From NCBI GenBank assembly GCA_948144175.1, contig CANXME010001988.1, positions 868,001 to 932,000 on the forward strand: a stretch of 64,000 nt of DNA, given 5' to 3'. Origin of the DNA: Closterium sp. NIES-65 (taxonomy: Eukaryota; Streptophyta; Zygnematophyceae; Desmidiales; Closteriaceae). This document shows, piece by piece, positions 10,659 to 21,163 of the stretch; within the stretch, counting starts at the first letter, position 1, and each line of letters starts with the position of its first letter. The position numbers were made by a program, and so were the translations under genes. The notes under the pieces were generated by a model. It was not told the origin of the DNA. It made no database searches and saw nothing but the letters and a program-made list of their open reading frames with translations.

Positions 10659-13600
10659 TTGGCCTACTGTCGTGCACGAGGCATCCACCAGACCTTTACG
10701 CTTCCGGAATCTCCACAGCAAAATGGGATTGCTGAGCGCCGCATTGGCATGGTCATGGACGTCGCTCGTACGTCCATGATGCATGCGGCTGCCCCCCATT
10801 TTCTGTGGCCGTTTGCGGTTCGGTACGCGGCGCATCAGATCAACCTTCACCCCAGGGTCTCCCGACCGGAGACCTCCCCAGCTCTGCTGTGGATGGGGAA
10901 GGTCGGCGATGCGTCTGCGTTCCGTGTCTGGGGATCTCGGGCGTTTGTCCGCGACTTGTCTGCGGACAAGCTGTCCCCTCGTGCTGCTCCCTGTGTCTTC
11001 CTAGGCTTCCCCCCTGATGCCCCAGGGTGGCAGTTCTACCACCCCTCCTCTCGTCGTGTTCTGTCCTCCCAGGACGTCACGTTCGACGAGTCAGTCCCCT
11101 TCTACCGCCTCTTCCCCTACCGCACTCCTTCCCTCCCCCCGCCACCGCACTTCCTTGTGCCAGGTCCCCCCCAGGTAGACCCCCTTCCCCCTCAGGGTCC
11201 TGCCCCTTCAGGTGTGTCCCAGGTAGACGCAGTCGAGCCGGTCGAGGTTGCTGGTGACTCTGGTACTGCTGCGGGTGCTGAGCCCGGGGGTGCTGACTCT
11301 GGGGGTGCTGCGCGCGTGGGCGCTGAGCCTGGGGGTGCTGAGCCTGGGGGTACTGCGACTGGGGGTGCCAAGCCTGGGGGTGCTGAGCCTGGGGGTGCTG
11401 CGACTGGGGGTGCTGAGCCTGGGGGTGCTGAGCCTGGGAGTGCTGAGTCTGGGGGTGCTGAGCCTGGGGGTGCTGCGACTGGGGGTGCTGAGCCTGGGGG
11501 TGCTACGTCAGGAGCTGCTGAGCCAGGGGGTGCTGCTGAGCCTGGAGTTGCGGAGCCTGCGGCCACTGTGCCTCCCCTTCTGGCGTCTGGATGTGCGGGG
11601 CCTGGAGGCTCTCCGGGTGCTTCGTCTCGGCGGGAGCCACTCTCTCCACAGGAGCTGCGCGAGTGGTTTGCTCGCCGCTGGAGGCGTACTGCTGGAGTTG
11701 GAGCTTCTTCGGGTCCGCCTGGCGCTGGAGCTACTGAGGGTGTTGGTGCTGAGACTGCTGCTGTCCTTCCTGGCGGTGGTCCTACTGCGGGTGCTGCTGG
11801 TGCTGCTGGACTTTCTGCCGCTGGAGGTGCTGTTGGCGCTGGTGCTGCCGCTGAGGGTGCTGGTGCTGTCCCTGCTGTGTCTAGAGTTGCCGCGCGGCCT
11901 CGGCCGTACTTCGTTCCGCTCCTAGAGCAGGTTCTTGGTCTTTCTCCTCCTGTAAAGTGTCCACCGCCTGTCCAGTCACAGTCACAGTTACCGCCGGCCT
12001 CCCCACTGCCTTGTCCTTCTCCGTACACTGGTCCTACTGGAGGTCTTGCTGAGCGTCGTGAGCCTGCGTCTCGTCCTGCGTCGCCTGTTCGTGCTGCTCG
12101 CACTAGTGGTCGCAGTTCGCGTCAGCGTCCTCCTCCTGTCCCTGGCACGCACCGGATGTCTCTGCATCCGTCCACTGCTCCTCTGCGTGCCCCTTTGCCC
12201 TCTCCTCCTGAGTCCTCTCTTCCTGCGCCTGCCGACCCTGAGTCGGACTCTCTTCGTGCTGCCAGTCCTACTGTCACGCGTCTCCTTGCTACTGTCGTCA
12301 CTGACCCCTCTTTTGAGTCCACTGCTGCGTCTGCGCTTGTTGCTGAGCTCGTCGACTTTGCTGCTCGCTGTCGTCTAGACTACGCTGCCAGTCTTGTTGC
12401 TGAGTCTGTGTCTGTCTGTCCTCCGTCCGTTGGGGGTGAGTGTGCTCTTGGCACGGACGTCCTTGAGGACAGGCAGGAGGAGTTCCAGTGTCTGGCTGCT
12501 GCTTCACCTCATCTCGCGTCCGTACTACTTGCCCCTGAGGGAGACCCGGATGCACTGGACATCCCGACTCCGCGCTCTTACGCGGAGGCCGTAGAGGGTC
12601 CCTACTCCTCTCAGTGGCAGGCAGCTATGGATGCAGAGATGGCTTCCTGGAAGTCCACAGGCACCTACGTTGACGCGGTTCCCCCTCCTGGGGCGAACAT
12701 CGTCAGTGGCATGTGGATCTTCAGGGTGAAGCGGCCGTCGGGCTCTCCACCTGTCTTCAAGGCGCGGTACGTGGCTCGTGGCTTCAGTCAGCGGCAGGGA
12801 GTTGACTACTTTCAGACCTTCTATCCCACCCCGAAGATGACCACTCTTTGGGTGCTGCTGCACATAGCCGCTCAGCGCGACTACGAGCTCCAGTCTCTTG
12901 ACTTCAGCACTGCTTTCTTGCAGGGTAGCCTGCACGAGGAGATCTGGCTGCGCCGTCCACCTGGCTTCACTGGGACTTTCCCTCCTGGCACCCAGTGGAG
13001 CCTCCGACGGCCAGTCTACGGTCTCCGCCAGGCACCGCGTGAGTGGCACGACACACTGAGGACTACGCTTGCGGCTCTTGGGTTTGCTCCCTCTACTGCT
13101 GACCCGTCGTTGTTTCTGCGCACCGACACTTCTCTGCCGCCGTTCTACATCCTCGTGTACGTTGACGACTTGGTCTTTGCCACAGCGGACACTGCTGGAC
13201 TCGCCTACGTGAAGTATGAGCTGCAGAAGAGACACACGTGCACAGACCTGGGTGAACTGCGCAGCTACCTTGGCTTGCAGATCACTCGGGACAGAGCACG
13301 ACGCACCATTACCTTGACTCAGTCACACATGGTGCAGCAGGTCCTTCAGCGCTTCGGCTTCACGTACTCCTCGCCTCAGGCCACTCCTCTGTCTACTCGC
13401 CACTCGCTCTCAGCTCTGCCTTCGGATGAGTCCGTAGAGTCGAGTGGCCCGTACCCAGAGCTTGTTGGCTGCCTCATGTACCTGATGACCTTCACACGAC
13501 CTGACCTTGCATACCCTCTTAGCATTCTTGCACGCTATGTTGCTCCTGGGAGACACCGACCAGAGCACATGGCTGCAGCGAAGAGGGTGTTGCGCTACTT

Positions 13601-14099
13601 GTGTAGTACGTCGGGCATGGGGCTAGTGCTTGGAGGGCGGAGTCCAGTGGTCCTCACTGGGCACGCGGACGCTTCTTGGGTCAACGACCACGCTACTCAG
13701 CGGTCGTGACAGGGTTACACCTTCAGTCTTGGTTCCGGCTCTGTTTCGTGGCGGGCTATTCGCTCGTCTTCTGTTCTCGGCTCCAGTTGTGAGGCTGAGA
13801 TCTACGCCGGGGCCATGGCTGCTCAGGAGCTTCGCTGGCTCACCTACTTGCTGACTGACCTTGGAGAGCCGCCTCGTTCTCCTCCAGTGCTGTACGTAGA
13901 CAACAGGGCCATGCTGGCCTTGTGTCAAGAGCAGCGCCTGGAGCACAGAACGAAGCACATTGCTCTCCGCTACTTTCTTGCTCGTGAGCTGCAGCAGCGT
14001 GGTCAGTTGCGACTTGCGTACGTGGCCTCTGAGGCCAACACTGTTGATGTTTTCACCAAGGCACTTCCGCCTTGTGATCATCAGCGCTTCTGCACTTAG
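10659..14099 (+). pseudogene. Copia-A integrase end, linker, reverse transcriptase, RNase H
   Basis: One frame runs from 10659 to a TGA at 13707-13709 and continues to a TAG at 14097-14099. It begins with the last catalytic Glu of integrase (GIAERR). A linker of repeated AEPGG/ATGG units follows (11230-11570). The reverse transcriptase (about 12570-13350) keeps its YVDD at 13158-13169 and the DFSTAFLQG segment. RNase H (about 13660-14099) keeps HADASW, SSCEAE and YVDN but is cut by TCA-to-TGA at 13708. The TAG at 14097 stands where the related Copia-E has CAG; the natural end would be the TGA near 14140. This is the best preserved pol of the family apart from Copia-I. Confidence 0.82.
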
Positions 14100-14330
14100 C
14101 TGGGACTTGTACCTGTCTTACCTCACTTGCTCACCTCTTGATCTTACTTGTACTCTTGCATATATATATACCTGCTCTTGCTTGTTTAGTGTTATATATA
14201 TATGTGCACTCCTGCATGTGAACTGGCCTTGTGGCCTTGACCTTGTGCTCGGAATGTGTGGTGACTTTGTGATCCACCCTGAGCTTGCTTTGCTTTACTT
14301 TGCTTGACTGGTCTTGTGACCCCTTGTTCT

Positions 14331-14353
14331 CCCCCACTTTGCCTATGGGGGTG
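14331..14353 (+). promoter_or_regulatory. Copia-A polypurine tract in a hairpin stem
   Basis: ATGGGGGTG immediately precedes the 3' LTR and is the likely plus-strand primer. CCCCCA (14331-14336) pairs with TGGGGG (14346-14351) over a 9-base loop. The same arrangement precedes the 3' LTR in Copia-E and Copia-I, with minor change in B, F and G. Confidence 0.6.
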
Positions 14354-14484
14354 TGTCAGAACATATAGCTTGTGCTTATTTTGTAGGCTATAGTGGGGTA
14401 GCCCACAAGGGGTACAACCCAATTAGGGTTAGTACTTGTACTCAGTTCATTCATAGTTCATCCATTCTCGTTCAACTTCTCTCA
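14354..14484 (+). repeat. Copia-A 3' LTR
   Basis: The 131 bases match the 5' LTR at 6241-6371. CGCGG follows at 14485-14489 and repeats the five bases before the 5' LTR. Confidence 0.92.
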
Positions 14485-15592
14485 CGCGGTACGGCCGTTT
14501 GCAGGTCACGTTCACTCATGTCTGTGATGCGAACTACGTTTGGAGCCAGGTTATCCGCCATTAATGTGTCAATGGCGACTTCATCGATCTCACCTGGCAG
14601 CACCCGGAACACGCGCGTTTCCTCCGTGAGCGCCTGCTGAACCCCACGGCCAAGGAGGTGGTGGTAAAAGGGGTACCGGCGGAGATAACTGCGGAGCTGA
14701 TCCGTCGTTTGCTGGTGGTGTCGAAGCTGGTCAAACGCGGCAGAAGCGCATTTGCGAGCGGCTTTGGTTTCCACCGTACAGTGGACCCGGTGTCGGGCCT
14801 GGACAGTGACCGCAATCGTGGCCTGTTCGTTCCCCATGCTGACGATGAATACCGCTGGAGGCATTTCGTGGAAGACCCGAGTACAGGGAAGCGTTACCTG
14901 CTTCATTTCGCGTCCCTGGTTTGTGACTTCTGCGGGGGGCAACATATGACGCAATATCATGATCGTTATGTCACACCGAGGCAGGAGAATCTCAACAACT
15001 GGAACCTAACTGTTAAGAAGGTTCATGAGAAGAATGGTATAAGCACAGGAGTTTTTGTCTCGCAGTCGCAGTATGATTTGCCGCTTCCTCTTCATTACTT
15101 GCCTTTTAATGACGGGTGTCTGCTCCTTGTCCCCCACAGCTGCGTCCCTGATAGCCTCAGACCCACTGAAGCGTATCATAAGAGACCCTGCAATTATCCT
15201 CCACCGGAGGAGCGCGGGAGGAGTGGATTTGTGTCCAGACCGTCTGCGAAAAGGCGTAGGGGAACCGCTTCGAGCAGGCATCTGCTCACATCGTATCTGC
15301 TCGGCACAAAGGGGGTATGCGGAAGGGGGGATCAACAACTCGTGCCAGCAAGTTTTCCCAGAAAATGATGGCTTTCAAAAAGGAGTATATCGCAAAACCA
15401 ACGAAGTAAGGCGTGGCTTTTTTCTCACCGTCGCCAAGCAGCAACAAGGGGAAAGTGACATAGCAGGAGATGGTGTTGTAGATGTCTGTAGTGCTGTGGG
15501 AGGGGTGGCTGGAATCAGCGGCTCACCTGCTCTGAAAGTCTTGTGTTTTCTTACAGCCCGTGGATGCGAGGGGGCTTCAATGCTGTTGATTA

Positions 15593-16661
15593 ATGGATAA
15601 GGCCCACGCGGTTGTGTTCTGCGAGTTCAACATCAACGGACTCGGTGGCAAGGAAAAGCAAAGGAAATGCAAAGAATGGATGAAGGAGAAAACAGATGTG
15701 GCAATACTCACAGACACCAGAATTCAGGCCGATCATAATTTTTGGACTCAAACAAATCCGACTGCGGTGGTGGCGTGTGGACCGGCCCCTGGGGAACCAG
15801 CGGGGGGAGTCGCCATAGTGAGCTTCGTACCCGGGCTGACCTTTGTAGACAGTTTTACTCACGCGTCTGGCAGTCTCCTGGCGGTAGTGATCCGCTTGGG
15901 AAGTCTGGAGTTTCTGCTGGTAGCGGCATGCATTCCTGCGCACGCGGTCAATAGGAACAGCTTCTATAGGGACAGCCTGATGCCGTTTCTGCAAACTTTG
16001 CCGCCTTTCCAAGACGTCTTGGTGATGGGCGACTTCAATGTAGTAGAGGACCCGGACCTGGACCGAACTTCTCACGCTGGTTCGTCGGCGGAGAACCAAG
16101 GACTTCTGAGCTGCTGGGGGAGCATGGACATGCGAGATGCTTTCAGGCACATGCACCCGGGAAAGAGAGAGTACACTTTCTTTGCGAAAGCAACACAGCT
16201 CAAGGATTGACAGAGCTTTGATATCGCAACCGCTGTTGAGAAAGCTGGTGGAGGCGAGACATGTGGCGATTACAAACGGGATGACTGATCACTGGAGCGG
16301 AATTGGAGTGGTGTTGGAATCTGCAAAAGCTGTTAAAAACGGACCGGGCATCTGGAGGCTACTAGCGGCGCATGCGGGGAGGAAAGGAGTCAGGAAAATA
16401 ATAAAAAACATCATCAAGGGATCGGCCGCATCAGCCGACGGACTGCTGGAGAGATTGACCGCGTGCCTAAAAGCATACTCGAGAGAAGAGCGGAAGCGGG
16501 AAAAAGCAACCAAGGTGCACCTCACCAGGGAAGTGGAGAGGCTTAGAGACCGAGTATCGTGCTACCCGCACTGCCAAAGGACAGGGAGGATTCTATTCGG
16601 AAAGAGGAACTGTTGGAGGCGTACGAAAAAAGTCACAGAGAAAAACTGCAAGCATGGGTAG
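15593..16661 (+). pseudogene. LINE-A ORF2, APE-type endonuclease domain
   Basis: The segment starts at the ATG at 15593, 225 bases after the ORF1 stop. It shows the Asn of motif I (FNINGLGG), LTDTR where a Glu is usual, VMGDFN (GDFN motif), then after a one-base frameshift near 16195 SRIDRA and TDH of the C-terminal endonuclease motifs (to about 16310). The endonuclease nicks target DNA in LINE retrotransposition. The remainder to 16661 is the Lys/Arg-rich linker toward the reverse transcriptase. Confidence 0.78.
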
Positions 16662-17416
16662 GCATGGAAGCAGAACCCGGAGCAGAGCAGCTGAGCTGTG
16701 CGGCGGAGGTGCTCGCTAGATTCGGCGAAGAGTCGGGACTCAAGGTCAATGAGGGAAAAACTGTGGTTTTCCCGATGGGGAAAAACCGAGGGAAGACGGC
16801 GCCGCAGCGTCTGCAGTACAAATGGGCGGACAGAGACGAACCGGAAAGGCTGTTGGGAATCTGGATTACGCCGAACGGAGACCCAACCCCCTCCTGGAAC
16901 AAGGCTCTGGACAGGGCAAAGGGGGAGTTAGCAAAATGGGAGATGCAGCATCTGACAACATCGGCGAGGGTGACCATAATTAACAACTACATCGTGCCAA
17001 TCTTTCTTTTTCAGGCACAAGTTTACTTACCGCCTGATCTCATCTGGAAAAAGATTCATAAACTGTGCCATACCTTCGTCTCGATAGGTGACGCGGTGGA
17101 GGAGAAGCGGTTCATCCTCTGGAATTACAAGCTGGCGTGCACGCCTCGGAAGGATGGGGGGCTGGGTTTGATCTGCCCGGAACAGAGGGTCAGCAGTGTC
17201 ACACTACAAATTGTGTGCCGGCTGGTGCTGATGGCGAACCCTATCAAGCTGTGGATGGCGGAGAAGGCGGCGGCTTTTCCCTTGGGCCTGGACACCATAT
17301 ATGCGCACAAGTCCCTGATGGATCACTGGGAGAAAGGGAGCGCGAGATGGAAGGAGTTCATCGAGAGATTTTGGGACTCGCCGTTTTGCAAAGCACACGC
17401 GCCGACAAACCGATAG
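16559..17416 (+). pseudogene. LINE-A ORF2, reverse transcriptase remnant lacking the palm
   Basis: The frame enters LINE reverse transcriptase just after the catalytic region: LARFGEESGLKVNEGKT is the segment that normally follows the Y/FADD box, then the thumb and connection (GIWITP, TSARVTIINNYIVPIF, GGLGL). The fingers and palm, including the catalytic Asp pair, are missing at about 16660, so an internal deletion of roughly 1 kb or more is inferred from the usual family length. A TAG at 17414-17416 interrupts the frame. Confidence 0.7.
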
Positions 17417-18665
17417 GAGGTGGAGCGGAAGCACCTGACGTTCAACCCGGAAATCCCTTACAGAGGGGCAAGCCCTTTTGAAAACTAGAAAGGGACAGAG
17501 TTTCTACTGGGGAAGCGCATGGGGGACCTAATCAAGAAATCGGCGGACGAAGAATGTTGTCTTAAGGGGATGGACATCCTGACAAGGGAGCTGGGGAGCA
17601 AGAAAAAGGCAAAGTGTGCGCTGAAAGCCTTCAACGCGGCGCCCCAAAGATGGAGGGAGATGGCGCTCGCGAGGTTGACAAGCGAGGGGGTGACGGCCAA
17701 GATAAAGCTGTTGCGGACACAGAACGATGCCACGGGGAGGCACGTTTACTGGCAGGTCGACGGCGCGGTTGGGAATACGGTACAAGGGCGGTTATGCAAT
17801 GTGGAAGAAAGGGACCGTTTCACACCATGCACATGGAACTTCACGGTAAACTTCTGGCCATGGAACATAGTGCCGATGGCCACAGACGGCTGCGTGTTCT
17901 TGGGGGCCATGGGAGAGGCGCGATCGAAGCTGTGTTTATCAGAGGCCTGCAAAGGGGGGGAGTTGATCCCGCTGAAAGAGATAAGGAGGGCACTAGCCAG
18001 CTCGGCTGGCACTCAGGAGGGTCAGAGGAGATGGGAAGGGCAGAGGAGAGAAATTGAATGGAGCAGAATCATCGACCAGAGAGACTCGCTGGCCACTCCC
18101 CGTCGGGCACGTGAAATATTGCAGAGGCTTCACTGTAGAAACCTGCAAGTGGGCTCGAGACTTTTCTTCATGGGGGTGGTCTGCCCACACTGTCGAGAGG
18201 AGGAAACGCCAGACCATTGCCTCCTTGGCTGCCCGGCGATACAGGAGGTGGTGAGCCTTCTCAGGAGGGATTTGGCAGAAATGAGCCCGGGCCTAGCGTG
18301 GCAAGACCTCGAGGATCTGCTTTTCATGCAAAGGAGCACAAAATCGAGCTTTCCTGAAGGAGCTTGGATTGCAACTGTGCTGCACCAAATATGGCTGGCA
18401 AGATGCAACGCGGCGTGGAGGAATGAGCAGTTTCAAGCTGGCACGGTGGCCCGGCAGGCGGTGGTCCATATTGTCGCGCATGTAAGGACGTACTGCCTGG
18501 CACGTGAAGTGACAGCACGAAGGAAAGATCAGACGCTGGACGGTGAATGGGCGAACCTGGCAGCGGATGAGGCGATGGCGATGAATCGAATCTGCGGCAG
18601 CGGTGCACCGCTGACGTGGAAGAACAGCTTTAGCTCGATCTGGAGCAACCCGAGGACGACACATC

Positions 18666-18791
18666 TAACAAACTTATATGCTATAGTCTGTGTAGGCTAT
18701 AGTGGGGTAGACAATATGGGGTACAACACTTTCGGGTTTTCCTACTTGTACCCACCTGTTTCCTAGTGCATTCATTCCTCGTTCTTTAACA
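18666..18791 (+). repeat. Copia-B 5' LTR
   Basis: The 126 bases match 25327-25452 with five differences, including loss of the 5' TG. Confidence 0.9.
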
Positions 18792-18820
18792 TGGTATAGA
18801 GCAGGTTCCCTAGTGGGAAC
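18792..18820 (+). promoter_or_regulatory. Copia-B primer-binding site and hairpin
   Basis: TGGTATAGAGCAGG abuts the LTR. GTTCCC-TAGT-GGGAAC (18805-18820) is a perfect hairpin, in the same place as in Copia-A and Copia-G. Confidence 0.7.
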
Positions 18821-18904
18821 GTTTCCTAGGGTCCACCGAAAATTGATTTTTTTTTCCTGCCTGGAGCGCGCTTCGCCCTTGCCCGAGTCGCGCCCCGTAT
18901 GCCT

Positions 18905-19640
18905 GCCCTCCCGTCCCCTCCCGGGCCCTTAGCGGCCCGTCGCGCTCTCTTACGGCCCCGTAGCGGCCCCTCTCACGGCCCCTCACGGCCCCTCTCACGG
19001 CCCTTCGTGGCCCCTCGCGGCCCCTTCGCGGCCCCGTCACCGCCCTTCGCAGCCCCGTCGCCGCCCTTCTCGGCCCCGTCGCCGCCCTTCGAGGCCCCTC
19101 GCGGCCCCTTCTCGGCCCCGTCGCCGCCCTTTCCGGCCCCTCACGGCCCCTTCTCGGCCCCGTCGCCGCCCTTCGCGGCCCCTCATGGTCCCGTCTCAGC
19201 CCCGTCGCCGCCCTTCGCGGCCCCTCAAGGTCCCGTCTCGGCCCCGTCGCCGCCCTTCGTGGCCCCTTCGCCGCCCCTACCGGCCCCTTCTCGGCTCCTC
19301 CGCGAACAGCAGCAGCCGTCGCCAGCAGCAACCGCCGCCGCAGTTAGCAGCAGCCGCCGCCGACAGCAGCGGCCGCCGCGGACAGCAGCAGCCGCCGCCG
19401 CCGACAGCAGCAGCCGCCGCCGCCGACAGCAGCAGCTGCCGCCGCCGCTGTCGTGACAGCCGCCGCCGCCACTGCCGAGGCCGCAGCCGCCGCTGCCGTG
19501 ACCGCCGCCACCGCCGCTGCCGAGGCCGCAACCGCTGCCGCCGTCGACAGCTAGAGCCGCCGCCGCCGTCGCGGCCCTGTCCCTGCCGACGCGCCTCGGC
19601 CCTGCCCCACCACTTGCGGGCCCCTACCCACCCGCCCTGG
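18905..19640 (+). repeat. GC-rich repeats in the Copia-B leader
   Basis: Units of the form CCCCGTCGCCGCCCTTCGCGG fill 18940-19300. They are followed by GCAGCAGCCGCCGCCGACA-type triplet-rich repeats to about 19560. The position between PBS and Gag ATG is the same as in Copia-A, though the unit sequence differs. Confidence 0.75.
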
Positions 19641-19699
19641 TAAGAGCACCGCCAAGCCGCGCCTGCTGCTACTGCTACCAGCCTGCTGCTGCTGCTGTC

Positions 19700-21163
19700 A
19701 TGGCTACCCCTAGCGTTCTCACCTTTGATGCTGAGGGTCGGGCTGTCGACTTTAATGTCTGGGTCGATGATCTGCAGCTTTTCCTGCAGTGCGATAGGAA
19801 AGACGGTCTCTCACTGCTCGATCTCACGTCTGGCGCCTCGCCTGCCCCTACTGCCGATACTGACAGCACTGTTCGCTCCTAGTGGGCTACCGTTGACCTC
19901 CTCGAGGAGCGCCTCCTGGCAGCTGAGAAGAGTATAGTCGCTGTAGGAGCCTCTCGTGGTTACCCTCGTACCCCCTTCTTTGAGGGGTGCTCCCCCTCCC
20001 CACTTTTGCCCTTTGTTGCCTCTGCTGCTGTCAACTTCGTTGGCACCGAGTAGGTCGGCGCTGCGTCTGCCCCTAGCGGGAGACGCCGCACCTGCAAGGG
20101 CAAGGGGGGGAAGGGCGCTAGAGAGGCTGGCGGGGGCGGTGGAGGTGGCGGTGGAGGCGGCAGAGGGAGTGGGGGTGGCGGTGGGAGTGGTGGCGGGGGT
20201 GGGGGCTTCGGTGGCGGCGGTGGAGGCGGAGGAGGCGGCGGCGGTGGCGTTGGGAGCGGAGGAGGAGGTGGTGGCGGCGGTGGCGGAGGTGGCGGCGGTG
20301 GAGGTGGAGCTGGTCGGGGTGGCTCTGCGCAGCGGGGCGGCTTTGGTGGTGGTCAGCGCCACCAACAGCAGCGCACTCGTGAGACCCTGCCCCCCCAGCA
20401 GCTTCGTGAGTGGTACGCTGCGCGTCAGCGGGGTGGGGGTGCTGGTCCTTGTGCTTACGTCCTGTGTACCGGCGACCGCCCTGGTGAGCCATGCGGTGGC
20501 CCGCACACCACCCTGTGAAGAAATGAGGAATGAATGAACTAGAAAGCAGGTGGGTACAAGTAGTAAACCTAGAAGTGTTGTACCCTATAGTGTCTACCCC
20601 ACTACAGCCTAGACAGACTATAGTATAAGAGTTTGACACACCCAGCGCTGCTTCGGCCGCCTGACGGACGCTTCGGGTCTCCAGTTCCCTGACGCCACTG
20701 AGATCCCCCGCTGCAGCGAGCTGCTTAGGTCGCGGGTTGCTATCTTTGATCCGGATGATGATGCTATTCTTGCTGCCATGTATGTTGTGTCTACTAGTGA
20801 TGAGGGTGACTGTTACCTGTGTGTTCCGCCTGACTCGGGCATTGAGGCTGCTGCTCTAGGTGCTGGTGAGGCTGCTGCTCTAGGTGCTAGTGCGTCAGCT
20901 GCCCCAGGTGCTGGTGAGTCTGCTCTCTCAGGTACCACGTCGGCTCAGGCCTTACACACCTTCACCATTGACTCGGGTGCTTCCCGCTCCTTCTTTCGAG
21001 ACCGCACCACGCTTACGCCGCTTAGTCGGCCAGTTGCGGTCTCCCTGGCGGACCCCTCTGGGGGTCCAGTCCTTGCCCACTTCTCCACTGTCTTACCGTG
21101 TCCGGCGGCCCCCTTTGGCACCCTGTCAGGTCTCTATCTCCCCTCGTTCTCTACAAACTGGTG
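19700..21163 (+). pseudogene. Copia-B Gag and protease (deleted, interrupted)
   Basis: Gag starts with the family ATG at 19700 and the MATPSVLTFDAEGR motif. A TAG at 19879-19881 replaces a Gln, and directly after it about 385 bases of the Gag core found in Copia-A are missing. The frame continues with VDLLEE, a further TAG in GTE-stop-VGAA, a poly-Gly tract, and the C-x13-C-x3-H-x4-C box (about 20446-20510 plus 20639-20655) split by a solo LTR. The protease follows with IDSGAS near 20972. A one-base loss at about 21160 shifts the frame. Confidence 0.75.
20514..20638 (-). repeat. solo LTR of a copia family member inside Copia-B (TSD CACCC)
   Basis: The 125 bases read TGTGAAGAAATGAGG...GTTTGACA, the reverse complement of the Copia-B/Copia-I LTR type. 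CACCC stands on both sides (20509-20513 and 20639-20643). Removing the LTR and one copy restores the Gag Cys/His box. The copy nearest to it in sequence is the Copia-I LTR at 60254-60378. Confidence 0.9.

Larger units (their letters stand above)
6241..14484 (+). mobile_element. Copia-A, full-length Ty1/copia element (TSD CGCGG)
   Basis: The element has two 131-bp LTRs beginning TGTCAG and ending TCTCA that differ at two positions by eye. It is flanked by CGCGG at 6236-6240 and 14485-14489. The order is LTR, primer-binding site, a GC-rich tandem-array leader, Gag, protease, integrase, reverse transcriptase, RNase H, polypurine tract, LTR, the Ty1/copia order. It sits inside LINE-A ORF1. Nonsense changes and frameshifts break Gag and Pol, so it could move only with proteins from elsewhere. 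Confidence 0.92.
5695..15368 (+). pseudogene. LINE-A ORF1 (Gag-like), interrupted by Copia-A
   Basis: The two exposed parts are 5695-6240 and 14490-15368. The ATG at 5695 sits in a good context (ACC before, G after). The first part has a short basic start, then a long Asp/Glu-rich stretch. After excision of Copia-A and one CGCGG, codon 182 is followed in frame by the second part with a single in-frame TAA at 14562-14564, giving about 474 residues. The second part has a compact globular region and near 14920-14980 a Cys/His cluster C-x2-C-x3-H-x4-H, resembling the nucleic-acid-binding box of plant LINE ORF1 proteins. ORF1 proteins coat the LINE RNA. The internal stop and the 8.2-kb insertion make it non-functional. 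Confidence 0.7.
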
